This document shows, in pieces, positions 1 through 5,946 of a DNA stretch of 7,806 nt. Numbering within the stretch: the stretch's first letter is position 1; each line of letters opens with the position of its first letter. Source of the DNA: Alphaproteobacteria bacterium. Lineage in GTDB: Bacteria > Pseudomonadota > Alphaproteobacteria > Rickettsiales > UBA3002. The stretch is taken from NCBI GenBank assembly GCA_021732545.1, contig JAKFUW010000260.1, forward strand, positions 1-7,806. The letters run 5' to 3'. The position numbers were made by a program, and so were the translations under genes. The notes beneath the pieces were generated by a model. It made no database searches, was not told where the DNA came from, and worked only from the letters and a program-made list of their open reading frames with translations.

Positions 1-1
1 A

Positions 2-772
2 CAATCTCCTGACACAGAATATATTACAGGATTTTTGAATATTGATCATCCAGAGAGAGGGACTTTACATACTAGCTCTGTAAGCAGCACAAGGGAGCAA
101 TTAGGAGACATTTCTGGACAAACCCGAGACTTATTTGTAAAAAAGTTGGCTGAAAGGCTGTTCGATAAAACAGGTGCTGACAGCCCATATTTCGATTCTA
201 CCAAGCCAGCCTTAGACATCAAATTCGGCGATACGGCAACCTCTGGAGTTCCAGGTGAAATTACTGAAGTATTGAAAGAGGTTGGTCAAGAGGTAGGAGA
301 TCAAGGATTTGAATTTTATAATATGATAATGCCAGGAAAGATTTTAATGACAATAAAGCCTGGGGGATTGACCGTTGTCAATAAGGGGGGCAGAGGTGAC
401 TATGATTATATATACTCCGGTCCAGGTCACCCTCCTCAAGCACTTGATAAATTCGATATTCCGCAGAGCAAAATAGATGCAGCCCCTCTTGTAAGATTAA
501 CGAGTACTGCAGGAACACTGCAAGAAGGTCAGTGGAAACTAGTGAAACTAGATAGAGGAGAGCAGGTTGTCCAAAATTTAGCAGGTGATGTGGAAGTAGC
601 CAGAGCAGGAGATTATGTGCTTGTTAACTCTTCTAGCGGTTACAGAAAAGTGCTAACAAAAGAAATGATCCAAGAATCACGAATAGCGGTTTATGCCTGC
701 GACGATCAGGGCAATATAAAAACTCCAAACCGACCGTTAGATGGTCCTGGCGACAATAGGAGTGTAGCCTAG
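2..772 (+). CDS. Hypothetical protein, 5'-truncated by the window edge
   Basis: An open frame runs from the left edge to a TAG stop at 770-772 (256 visible codons). It is already open at base 2, so the true start is outside the window; the TTG at 35 is only the first possible internal start. I do not recognise the family. The visible protein is soluble-looking and polar, with no signal peptide or membrane segment in view. The C-terminal third contains a segment AGDVEVARAGDYVLVNSSSG followed by a short charged helix. This is reminiscent of small 'PGDYIV' beta-domains seen at the ends of some uncharacterised bacterial proteins, but the resemblance is weak. The gene is visibly AT-richer than the genes to its right and has different codon preference (many AAA, ATA, AGA), suggesting transfer from elsewhere. 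It converges on the ParE-type toxin gene. No function is assigned. Confidence 0.72.
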   Translation, partial: QSPDTEYITGFLNIDHPERGTLHTSSVSSTREQLGDISGQTRDLFVKKLAERLFDKTGADSPYFDSTKPALDIKFGDTATSGVPGEITEVLKEVGQEVGDQGFEFYNMIMPGKILMTIKPGGLTVVNKGGRGDYDYIYSGPGHPPQALDKFDIPQSKIDAAPLVRLTSTAGTLQEGQWKLVKLDRGEQVVQNLAGDVEVARAGDYVLVNSSSGYRKVLTKEMIQESRIAVYACDDQGNIKTPNRPLDGPGDNRSVA

Positions 773-778
773 TTCGAC

Positions 779-829
779 GAAGCAGCCTCACCATGAGATC
801 GCTTCGCTTGCCCTCTCGGGTGGGCTCGC
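779..829. repeat. Short dispersed palindromic repeat between convergent genes
   Basis: Two nested dyads are visible. GAAGCAGCCTCA (779-790) faces TGAGATCGCTTC (794-805), matching 9 of 12 as an inverted repeat with a CCA loop. The segment 794-829, read on the minus strand, has the form GCGAGCCC...GGGC...GCGATCTCAT, with a GCCC/GGGC hairpin. This matches the style of the 'GCGAG...CGATCTCAT' repeats scattered through many alphaproteobacterial genomes (recalled from general knowledge, not searched). It covers the 3' end of the toxin gene and may also act as a bidirectional terminator for the two convergent transcripts. Confidence 0.5.
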
Positions 830-1042
830 GCGATAGATGATGAGATAGGGATAAGGCTGCACATAGAGCTGGCGCGTGCCGGTGATTTCACCTGCGACAC
901 CTGACAATGGAAATTCGCTCAGTTGCTTTGTTAAGGTAATGATACGAGTCTGCACGTCAACAGCAGCCCGAGGGTTATCTTGCGAAATATAATCGGATAG
1001 ATGTTCGACATCTTTGATAGCACGTTCCTGCCAGACGATCAT
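788..1042 (-). CDS. RelE/ParE-family type II toxin, altered C-terminus
   Basis: An 84-residue protein starting MIVWQERAIKDVEHLSDYI, the usual ParE/RelE opening, followed by DNPRAA, an amphipathic helix, EFPLSGVAGEITGTRQL and YPYLIIYR. These are family landmarks of a small RNase/gyrase-poison fold. ParE toxins usually run to about 95-100 residues and end in a strand pair of the type 'VEILRVLHxxRxW'. Here the similarity stops at IYR (about residue 70) and the last 14 residues (ASPPERASEAISW-like) are encoded by a dispersed repeat, so the catalytic or target-binding C-terminal strands are missing. The ATG overlaps the antitoxin TGA by four bases (ATGA, 1039-1042), implying coupled translation. 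The toxin may be inactive or attenuated. Whether it acts on gyrase or mRNA cannot be decided from sequence. Confidence 0.85.
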   Translation of the reverse strand: MIVWQERAIKDVEHLSDYISQDNPRAAVDVQTRIITLTKQLSEFPLSGVAGEITGTRQLYVQPYPYLIIYRASPPERASEAISW

Positions 1043-1287
1043 AGTCGCTGCTTTAAGCGTTCGATGCGTGCGTCCATTTCCTGCATTACCTGTTCATGTG
1101 GCACCATGCCGATTCCAGCATCGGCATCGGCCAGCGCTTCTTCCACCGAGCGCACAAACCATTCATGATAGCTCAGATACTGTTCCATTGCCTCAGTTGC
1201 CACCCACGAACGCGTACGATCTAATTTCGCGGCAATCGCATCAAGGCGTTTGACGGTTTCTTCATTGATGCTCAAAGAAATATTCAT
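1039..1287 (-). CDS. Ribbon-helix-helix (CopG/ParD-like) antitoxin
   Basis: An 82-residue protein. Residues 1-45 form a ribbon-helix-helix DNA-binding unit: beta strand NISLSIN, helix EETVKRLDAIAAKL, the turn DRTRSW and helix VATEAMEQYLSYHEWF. This is the usual pattern of CopG/ParD antitoxins that bind operator DNA as dimers. Residues 46-82 (VRSVEEALADADAGIG and a terminal MQEMDARIERLKQRL helix) form the flexible acidic/helical tail expected to wrap the partner toxin. The ATG at 1287 has a strong GGAGG six bases upstream (1294-1298), and an AT-rich repeated site lies just beyond, consistent with autoregulation. It is the first gene of a two-gene operon and overlaps the toxin start by four bases. 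Confidence 0.92.
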   Translation of the reverse strand: MNISLSINEETVKRLDAIAAKLDRTRSWVATEAMEQYLSYHEWFVRSVEEALADADAGIGMVPHEQVMQEMDARIERLKQRL

Positions 1288-1293
1288 GCGCGG

Positions 1294-1326
1294 CCTCCAA
1301 TAATATGATTTATTATAGTTTATTAT
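1294..1326 (-). promoter_or_regulatory. Antitoxin-toxin promoter, operator repeats and RBS
   Basis: Read on the minus strand, a perfect TATAAT -10 box lies at 1317-1312. A -35 at the expected distance is poor (TTTATC, 1340-1335). The same stretch holds inverted arms ATAATA (1300-1305) and TATTAT (1311-1316) with a five-base spacer, plus a further TATTAT at 1321-1326, ten bases along, which would place repeats on the same DNA face. That arrangement suits cooperative binding by a ribbon-helix-helix dimer, giving autorepression. GGAGG at 1298-1294 is the antitoxin ribosome site. Confidence 0.6.
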
Positions 1327-1348
1327 GGGGCGGCGATAAAGGGGAAAA

Positions 1349-1468
1349 AGTCACCAGTCCCCAGTGGCTAGTCGTCAGTTATAAGCTGCCAGCTGGCGCT
1401 GCCACAGGATCATTTGGTGACTGATTTCTTCCCTATTACTGGAGACTGGCCACTGGAGACTGGTGACT
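1349..1468. repeat. 120-bp element with 25-bp terminal inverted repeats
   Basis: The left arm 1349-1373 (AGTCACCAGTCCCCAGTGGC...) and right arm 1444-1468 are inverted copies matching at 23 of 25 bases. The interior contains a perfect 10-bp palindrome GCCAGCTGGC. There is no open frame. The right arm ends four bases before the bactofilin stop codon, and the left arm lies close upstream of the antitoxin promoter. It looks like a non-autonomous MITE-like or large REP-like element and, when transcribed, would fold into a long hairpin that could end or stabilise the bactofilin mRNA. No target-site duplication was clear. Confidence 0.75.
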
Positions 1469-1472
1469 ACTT

Positions 1473-1985
1473 TCACCCACTAATCAGGCGCAGATTATCC
1501 ATCACATGATCGCCATTGCGAGGGGTGTCGAGTTCATCCTCGTTGCTGCCAAAGCCAAAGGGCATGGCGGGCAAGGTGGTGATTTCATCTTCGATGAAGA
1601 CCTTATCGGTGCGTTTGAATTTACCATCCACGAATGCACCATCTTCAATCGAAAGCGATTCATGCATGATCACGCCCGTCACTCGCGCGCTGGCATATAA
1701 ATGCACCGATTTAGCTTTCACCAGGCCTTCCACTTCGCCGTAAATGTGGATGGTGTCGGCGATCACATCGCCTTTGACCTTGCCCTGTTCGCGGATGGTG
1801 GTGCTGTCGCATTTCACATTGCCTTCAATGCGGCCATTAATATCCAAAAAACCATCGCTGACCACATTGCCCAGAATATTCATATCGCACGAGATCACCG
1901 AGGGTGAAATTTTGCGGCTTGATAATGAGGTGGATACAGCGGGGGTGGAATTAGCTGCCGGATTGTTTTTTGATCTGCCGAACAT
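1473..1985 (-). CDS. Bactofilin (polymer-forming cytoskeletal protein)
   Basis: A 170-residue bactofilin (DUF583 family). A low-complexity N-terminal tail (residues 1-28, beginning MFGRSKNN, rich in Ser/Ala) precedes the beta-helical core at about 29-128. The core has the repeating pattern of alternating Val/Ile and Gly: NILGNVVSDGFLDINGRIEGNV, KVKGDVIADTIHIYGEVEGLV, SVHLYASARVTGVI, LSIEDGAFVDGKFKR. The C-terminal tail (129-170) is acidic and probably disordered. Bactofilins assemble without nucleotide into membrane-associated filaments that position peptidoglycan enzymes. The start at 1985 lies inside the M23 gene (35-bp overlap), with AAAGG and CAGG upstream; this tight coupling to an M23 peptidase matches known bactofilin-LmdC or CcmA-Csd pairs that control cell shape. 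It is the last gene of the rsmB run. Confidence 0.96.
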   Translation of the reverse strand: MFGRSKNNPAANSTPAVSTSLSSRKISPSVISCDMNILGNVVSDGFLDINGRIEGNVKCDSTTIREQGKVKGDVIADTIHIYGEVEGLVKAKSVHLYASARVTGVIMHESLSIEDGAFVDGKFKRTDKVFIEDEITTLPAMPFGFGSNEDELDTPRNGDHVMDNLRLISG

Positions 1986-3144
1986 GGGTGCCTGCCTTTA
2001 AAAAGGGTTGAGGATTGAGCGGATTACCATAATAACGAACTTCATAATGCAAATGCGGCCCGGTACTGCGCCCCGTGCTGCCTTGAACGCCCAGCACATC
2101 GCCCTTTTTCACGCGCTGGCCAGGGCGAACCACAAAGCGCTGCATGTGACCATAGAGGGTGGACACGCCCAGCGGATGCTGCACTTCCACCATATTGCCA
2201 TAGGCGCCGCTGCGGCCTGCTTTTTTCACCACGCCATCGCTGGTGGCCAGAATGCGCGAGCCATAGGGGCCTGAAAAATCGAGGCCTTCATGGCGCGCAA
2301 AACGCCTGCGAAATGGATCAATCCGCACGCCAAACCCGCTGGTTTGTTTGTAAGTGACCATGGGCACGCCCAGCGGCAAGGTCTCCAGCACATCCGACAG
2401 CACCGACATGCGTTTTAAGTCTTTATACAGGCCATGATCATAATCTTCGAGGAAGGCATCTTCGACCGGATTAAACGGTCCGCCCTGCGGCTCGCTTTTT
2501 GCGCTTGTTTTGCGAGGTTCAAGCTGCACCACTTTCTTTTCCAGCGTGTTGACATTCAATCCCGTAGAGCGAATGATTGATTCGAGGTTATAGAGCTTAT
2601 CTTTGGTGCTGTCGCGAATCGCTTCCATCACTTGCTCATGATTTTCGGTCATTTCATCGACTTTTTTCTCCAGAAAGGCAATGCGTGCAAACACCGCGCC
2701 ATGCTGTTTAGAACCCAGCTGCGACACATCCACATCCTTGGCCTCGATATCGCCATTTTTATATTGCTTGACCACAAATTTGGCATAGTCACTGACTTCG
2801 CCCTTGGCCGTGTCGTCTTCCATCATCGAAATCAGATCGCGTTTGAGCAGCGCAAATTCGCTTTCAATGCGGCGATTTTCCAAGCTGGTGGTAGCGATCT
2901 TGCGTTCTTTTTCGCGGATGGAACTTTGCGCCGCCATATAATTACCCGTGGAATAAGATGCCCAGATCACAAAGCCCATCACCGAAACAATCAGCGCGCA
3001 TTGCAGCTTAACGCCCAGTGGCAGATGCTCGGTTTTATGATCGGAAATAATGATGATGTTGCGGTGGCAAAATAAACGCTTCCACAGCGCACCAAACACG
3101 CGGCGTTTTTCAATATGGCTTGCACGGCTCTTGTTTCGTCTCAT
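1951..3144 (-). CDS. Membrane-anchored M23 (LytM) peptidoglycan peptidase, bactofilin partner
   Basis: A 397-residue protein with a basic cytoplasmic N-tail (1-45, many Arg/Lys/His), one membrane segment (about 46-66, VKLQCALIVSVMGFVIW) and periplasmic coiled-coil regions at about 75-110 and 155-210. A linker leads to a C-terminal M23 domain (about 265-385). The zinc and catalytic residues are all present: HEGLD (H285, D289), YGHM (H333) and HLHYEV (H364, H366), so it should be an active endopeptidase cutting peptide crosslinks. The layout resembles LmdC-type enzymes, whose cytoplasmic tail binds bactofilin; by inference the 45-residue tail here could do the same. The ATG lies 25 bases after the rsmB stop, and the 3' end overlaps the bactofilin start by 35 bp, so the genes are probably co-transcribed and translationally coupled. 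The alternative MepM/EnvC-like activator role is less likely because the metal ligands are complete. Confidence 0.94.
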   Translation of the reverse strand: MRRNKSRASHIEKRRVFGALWKRLFCHRNIIIISDHKTEHLPLGVKLQCALIVSVMGFVIWASYSTGNYMAAQSSIREKERKIATTSLENRRIESEFALLKRDLISMMEDDTAKGEVSDYAKFVVKQYKNGDIEAKDVDVSQLGSKQHGAVFARIAFLEKKVDEMTENHEQVMEAIRDSTKDKLYNLESIIRSTGLNVNTLEKKVVQLEPRKTSAKSEPQGGPFNPVEDAFLEDYDHGLYKDLKRMSVLSDVLETLPLGVPMVTYKQTSGFGVRIDPFRRRFARHEGLDFSGPYGSRILATSDGVVKKAGRSGAYGNMVEVQHPLGVSTLYGHMQRFVVRPGQRVKKGDVLGVQGSTGRSTGPHLHYEVRYYGNPLNPQPFLKAGTHVRQIKKQSGS

Positions 3145-3169
3145 GTTTGCTCGACCTTTCGGGTTTTCG

Positions 3170-4489
3170 CTATTGATGACGTTTCAACACGGCGGCAAAG
3201 AAGCCGTCTGTTGCGTCTTTTTGTGGCGTCAGGCGCAGGCACGGGCCCACTCCTTCATGCCAGAGTGAATGCTTATCCCACATTTGCGGCAAAGGCTCAA
3301 CCTTGAAATGCGGGTGTTCAACAAGAAAAGCACGAATTTGGTCCTGATTCTCATCTTGAAACAGCGAACAGGTTGAATAAACTAGCTTTCCTTGCGGCTT
3401 CACCAGGCGGCAGGCGCTGGCCAAAATGTTACGCTGGATGGTTTTAACCTCTTCTAAGTCTTTGAAATTGAATCGCCACTTCAAATCAGGATTACGCCGC
3501 CATGTGCCGCTGCCACTGCACGGTACATCGAGCAACACCCAATCGGCCGAATCCAGATGGCGCTTGAGGAAGGGGTCGGTTTCCGAGGTAATCACGTGGG
3601 TTAGCACATTATCGGTGCCGGCGCGCGCGAGGCGTTTTTTGATCTGGCTCAGGCGCGCTTCATTCACATCCCACGCCAGCACGCGGCCTTTATTTTGCAT
3701 TTTGGCCGAAATGGCAAGCGTCTTGCCGCCGGCACCTGCGCAAAAATCAATCACCTTCTGGCCCGGTTCCGCATTGACCAATTCGGCCACCATCTGCGAG
3801 CCTTCGTCCATCATCTCAAACCAACCCTCTTTAAAAATGTCCAAGGTGAAAACCGGCAGGCGTTTTTTCAGGCGCACGCCGATGGATGAATGCGGGGTGG
3901 GGATGCCGTAATAGCCCACGCGATCCAGCGCCATGATCAGATCGCCGCGATCAGGGCATTTGAGGGTGTTGACCCGCAAATCCAGCGGAGCTTCTTGGTT
4001 GAGCGCCTCCATTTGGCTTGCAAAGTCGCCGATAAACTCAATTTTCAGCTTTTTCTCCAGCCAATCGGAGACATTATAGCGCGCCCAATCGGGCATGTCG
4101 GGGTGAAACAGCGCTTCGTTTTCCAGCGTTTCAATCAGTTTTTTTTCTTTATCATCGAGTGGTTTGGGGCTGAAAAACTTGCCTGAGAATAATTCTTCCA
4201 TCTCATCCAGCGTGTGATCAAAGCCCAACACCAGCGCACTAATCACAATCAAGCGCGGGGTGCTGCGAATCTTGGATTGTTCCAGCCACCATTCCAGCGT
4301 GCCGCCATGGCGCAGAATAAAATAGACCAGCTCCGATACAAAACCGCGATCCTTGGAGCCCATATAACGTCGGTGTTTGTAATAATCGGATAACATCGCA
4401 TCGGCAGGGGCGCGTTTGCCAGCACCCCATGCGGTGTGGATAAATTCGAGCAGCTCAATCGAGGCAGCAATGCGTGCACCAGGGCGCAT
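3170..4489 (-). CDS. rsmB: RsmB/NOP-family rRNA (cytosine-C5) methyltransferase
   Basis: A 439-residue protein, the usual RsmB length. The N-terminal helical part (about 1-150) resembles the NusB-like RNA-binding domain (YYKHRRYMGSKDRGFVSELV). The methyltransferase domain follows: the ferredoxin-like LDLRVNTLK region, SAM-binding DFCAGAGGKTL (248-258), acidic DVNEARL, and the two cysteines of the m5C mechanism in DVPCSGSGTWRRNPDLKW (C324) and VYSTCSLFQDEN (C374). The family transfers methyl from S-adenosylmethionine to C5 of cytosine in RNA; E. coli RsmB modifies C967 of 16S rRNA. Subfamily members differ in target, so the exact site here is not proven. It heads the run with the M23 and bactofilin genes. 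In several alphaproteobacteria an RsmB-type gene lies near guaB (recalled), which fits this region. Confidence 0.93.
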   Translation of the reverse strand: MRPGARIAASIELLEFIHTAWGAGKRAPADAMLSDYYKHRRYMGSKDRGFVSELVYFILRHGGTLEWWLEQSKIRSTPRLIVISALVLGFDHTLDEMEELFSGKFFSPKPLDDKEKKLIETLENEALFHPDMPDWARYNVSDWLEKKLKIEFIGDFASQMEALNQEAPLDLRVNTLKCPDRGDLIMALDRVGYYGIPTPHSSIGVRLKKRLPVFTLDIFKEGWFEMMDEGSQMVAELVNAEPGQKVIDFCAGAGGKTLAISAKMQNKGRVLAWDVNEARLSQIKKRLARAGTDNVLTHVITSETDPFLKRHLDSADWVLLDVPCSGSGTWRRNPDLKWRFNFKDLEEVKTIQRNILASACRLVKPQGKLVYSTCSLFQDENQDQIRAFLVEHPHFKVEPLPQMWDKHSLWHEGVGPCLRLTPQKDATDGFFAAVLKRHQ

Positions 4490-4518
4490 GGGATTTTCTC
4501 ATCTTTCACGGTGTTCCG

Positions 4519-4548
4519 TTTATAGCTGTTGTTTTAGTGCAGCATCAA
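4519..4548 (-). promoter_or_regulatory. Candidate sigma70-type promoter for the rsmB-M23-bactofilin run
   Basis: On the minus strand TTGATG (4548-4543) and TATAAA (4524-4519) are separated by 18 bases in the 97-bp gap between the prepilin stop and the rsmB start. The predicted transcript start is about 20-25 bases before the rsmB ATG. Only a weak AAAGATGAG-like ribosome site precedes that ATG. No terminator after the prepilin gene is evident, so read-through is also possible. Confidence 0.45.
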
Positions 4549-4585
4549 TGGCTTGGCAAGGGGAGAGTGGAGAGAAAAGGGTCTT

Positions 4586-5482
4586 TTAAAAGGCCTTAGT
4601 AAATAATAATGCACACTGAATGGATGAATCGGTAAGTTTGTAGCTGGCGACAAGATCATTATTTGCGTGAGTACCATCATCGGCTGCCGCACAGAGATTA
4701 TTCCAATATAAGGCGATAACATTTCCTCTGGCTGGTTTACCATCGTCGATTTTAGTGTCAATGTTCCATGCTTCTTCGGGTTTCAGGATAGGGTTTACGA
4801 TATTGGCTCCAGTGCTGGGAGCGGCGATCAGGAGTCGGTTTCCATAATCAACGGCATAGGCAATTGCACCACCAGAAGTGGCAGCGGTGCCAGCGTAAAT
4901 AGCTGACCACCCTGCATTGTTTAGCTTTGATCTTGGAACATTTGTGGCTGGAATTTCGTTTACACTTCCCCCCGCTCCAGCAACTCCCGTGTAATTACCT
5001 TCCATTAGTCCTGCATTTGCAAGATGCTGCCAGAATCGAAAAATTTCGCCGAATGTTGTTCCACCATCTGCTGAGGTAACTTGGCTATCACCATTCCCAT
5101 TACAGGTTTGGGTGCCAGTACCAACGGTGGTAATGCAAGTGGCAGGGGTTGCGTGAGCTGCGCCCCAAAAAGCCGTGGCGTTCGTCATATCGCCTGGTAA
5201 CGCAAAATATTTATCACGAAATGTATTCACGGCGGCTTGATATTTTTGAAATTCTGTTGTCACGGAGCGCAATTCAGCCGCGCGGATGAGAGATTGCCCT
5301 GTAAGCACGCCGCCGACGAGCAGGCCGAGGATGACGAGGACGATGGAGAGTTCGACGAGGGAAAAGCCTTGTATAACGGATTCGTCATTCCGAACGTATG
5401 TGAGGAATCTATCTTTAGATCCCTCCGCTGGCGCGTTCGGGATGACGGTTAATTTATGCGCGGCGGGGGGGGGTAACAGCAT
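4586..5482 (-). CDS. Type IV prepilin/pseudopilin-like protein with unusual leader
   Basis: A 298-residue protein containing the class III prepilin signature QGFSLVELSIVLVILGLLVGGV. Cleavage is expected after G39, leaving N-methylated F40 as residue +1 and the conserved Glu at +5 (E44). The hydrophobic helix (about 42-61) continues into an amphipathic helix (SLIRAAELRSVTTEFQKYQAAVNTFRDKY) and then the motif FALPGDMTNATAFWG, common in alphaproteobacterial pseudopilin-like proteins. The Gly/Thr/Ala-rich C-terminal region has four cysteines (116, 127, 264, 290) that may form disulfides. The leader is 39 residues, longer than the usual 6-20 or so, and residues 12-34 are encoded by a dispersed palindromic repeat. 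A C9 run encodes PPP at residues 4-6. No other ATG lies in frame before the cleavage site, so ATG 5482 is used here. No assembly genes are nearby, so pilus versus secretion role is open. Confidence 0.88.
   Translation of the reverse strand: MLLPPPAAHKLTVIPNAPAEGSKDRFLTYVRNDESVIQGFSLVELSIVLVILGLLVGGVLTGQSLIRAAELRSVTTEFQKYQAAVNTFRDKYFALPGDMTNATAFWGAAHATPATCITTVGTGTQTCNGNGDSQVTSADGGTTFGEIFRFWQHLANAGLMEGNYTGVAGAGGSVNEIPATNVPRSKLNNAGWSAIYAGTAATSGGAIAYAVDYGNRLLIAAPSTGANIVNPILKPEEAWNIDTKIDDGKPARGNVIALYWNNLCAAADDGTHANNDLVASYKLTDSSIQCALLFTKAF
5383..5447. repeat. 65-bp dispersed palindromic element inside the prepilin leader
   Basis: The outer arms CGTCATTCCGAACG (5383-5396) and CGTTCGGGATGACG (5434-5447) are inverted copies with one mismatch (a G-U pair in RNA). 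An inner dyad AGGAATCTA...TAGATCCCT also has one mismatch. The form CGTCATTCCGAACG...TTCGGGATGACG is the well-known type of genome-dispersed repeat seen in some alphaproteobacteria (recalled). It is read through in the prepilin frame, giving TVIPNAPAEGSKDRF and following residues. This recalls the Rickettsia palindromic elements that insert in frame into proteins, though sequence identity to those is not claimed. Confidence 0.8.
5465..5473. repeat. Homopolymer run (G9 on +, C9 in the prepilin coding strand)
   Basis: Nine identical bases lie directly after the third codon of the prepilin frame from ATG 5482. A second ATG at 5486, better spaced from AAAGG (seven bases), reads out of frame and stops at a TAA soon after the tract. 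Loss of one C would bring ATG 5486 into the prepilin frame. The run is therefore either a slippage-prone switch or a place where the assembly could be miscounted. Confidence 0.7.
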
Positions 5483-5568
5483 ACATGATTGAACCTTTAA
5501 TAGGCAATGAACCTGCTATGAGTATAGCTGGTTTTGATAGAAAAACAACGCAAATGTAGCCGCATTTT

Positions 5569-5599
5569 TTAGCTCTCCGTCTGGTAGTTGGAAGATTTG
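5569..5599. repeat. Left copy of a direct repeat matching the guaB 3' end (att-like)
   Basis: Starting at 5570, TAGCTCTCCGT is identical to 6390-6400, and the next 20 or so bases remain similar (GGTA-TTG, GATT), with the offset constant at 820 bp. On the minus strand it reads KSSNYQTES-stop, paralleling the real GuaB ending ESPNYRTES-stop. Similarity fades near 5600/6420 and is absent beyond 5569/6389. It therefore marks a diverged duplicate of the guaB tail on the far side of higBA, as left by site-specific or homologous insertion. No integrase is present. Confidence 0.65.
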
Positions 5600-5614
5600 C
5601 AGGCATTAATATGC

Positions 5615-5643
5615 TTGACGTATTGCGTATTAATCGCTATGCT
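5615..5643 (+). promoter_or_regulatory. higBA promoter
   Basis: TTGACG (5615-5620) and TATGCT (5638-5643) are separated by 17 bases, with 5 of 6 and 4 of 6 matches to the sigma70 consensus. The expected transcript start falls at about 5650, the A of the higB ATG. ATTAAT occurs at 5605-5610 and 5629-5634, flanking the -35, and could be part of a HigA operator; this is a guess. Confidence 0.55.
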
Positions 5644-5649
5644 GATTTC

Positions 5650-5934
5650 ATGATTCTTAGCTATAAAGACAAGCGCACCAAGGCTTTTATAGCCGGCGCG
5701 CGGGTGAAAGAATTTCACGGCATTGAGCGCCAGATATTTAAACGGCTTGAAATTCTGGATGCGGCGACGGAGTTGAACGATTTGCGCAGCTTACCTAGCA
5801 ACCGGCTGGAAGCCTTGGGCGGTGATCGGGCGGGGCAGTGGAGCATCAGGATTAATCTGCAATGGCGGTTAGTGTTTGCTTGGCCGCAAGGCCAAGTTGG
5901 CCCATCAGACGTTGAAATGATTGATTATCATTAA
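5650..5934 (+). CDS. higB: HigB-type type II toxin (RelE superfamily mRNA interferase)
   Basis: A 94-residue protein from ATG 5650, MILSYKDKRTKAFIAG, which aligns with the standard start of HigB toxins ('MI.SFKDK.T..LF'). Family landmarks follow: LDAATELNDLRSLPSNRLEALGGDR and the C-terminal AGQWSIRINLQWRLVFAW...DVEMIDYH, which carry the basic and aromatic active-site residues. HigB toxins cleave mRNA on the ribosome until neutralised by HigA. The frame also opens at ATG 5611, but that would add 13 residues foreign to the family and would place the promoter inside the gene, so 5650 is preferred. No good ribosome site precedes 5650, suggesting leaderless translation. The toxin-first order and the 12-base gap to the antitoxin are typical of higBA. 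All family regions appear complete, so it should be functional. Confidence 0.92.
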   Translation: MILSYKDKRTKAFIAGARVKEFHGIERQIFKRLEILDAATELNDLRSLPSNRLEALGGDRAGQWSIRINLQWRLVFAWPQGQVGPSDVEMIDYH

Positions 5935-5946
5935 GGAGACGAAGTT

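Noticed and set aside
785..835. A -1 frame continuation of the ParE-type toxin reading DLMVRLLRRTRL, resembling a toxin C-terminal strand
   Set aside because: The nucleotide sequence there is better explained as a dispersed palindromic repeat, and this frame runs on into the neighbouring gene without a timely stop.
4583..4593. CTTTTAAAAG palindrome at the prepilin stop as a terminator or operator
   Set aside because: It is pure AT apart from the ends, has no loop or following T tract, and overlaps the final codons.
5554..5571. Hairpin AAATG...CATTT followed by a T run as a terminator
   Set aside because: It has only a five-base AT-rich stem, and no plus-strand gene lies upstream for it to terminate.
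5611..5934. A 107-residue HigB starting at ATG 5611
   Set aside because: The extra 13 residues are not typical of the family and contain the best promoter. It is retained only as an alternative start.
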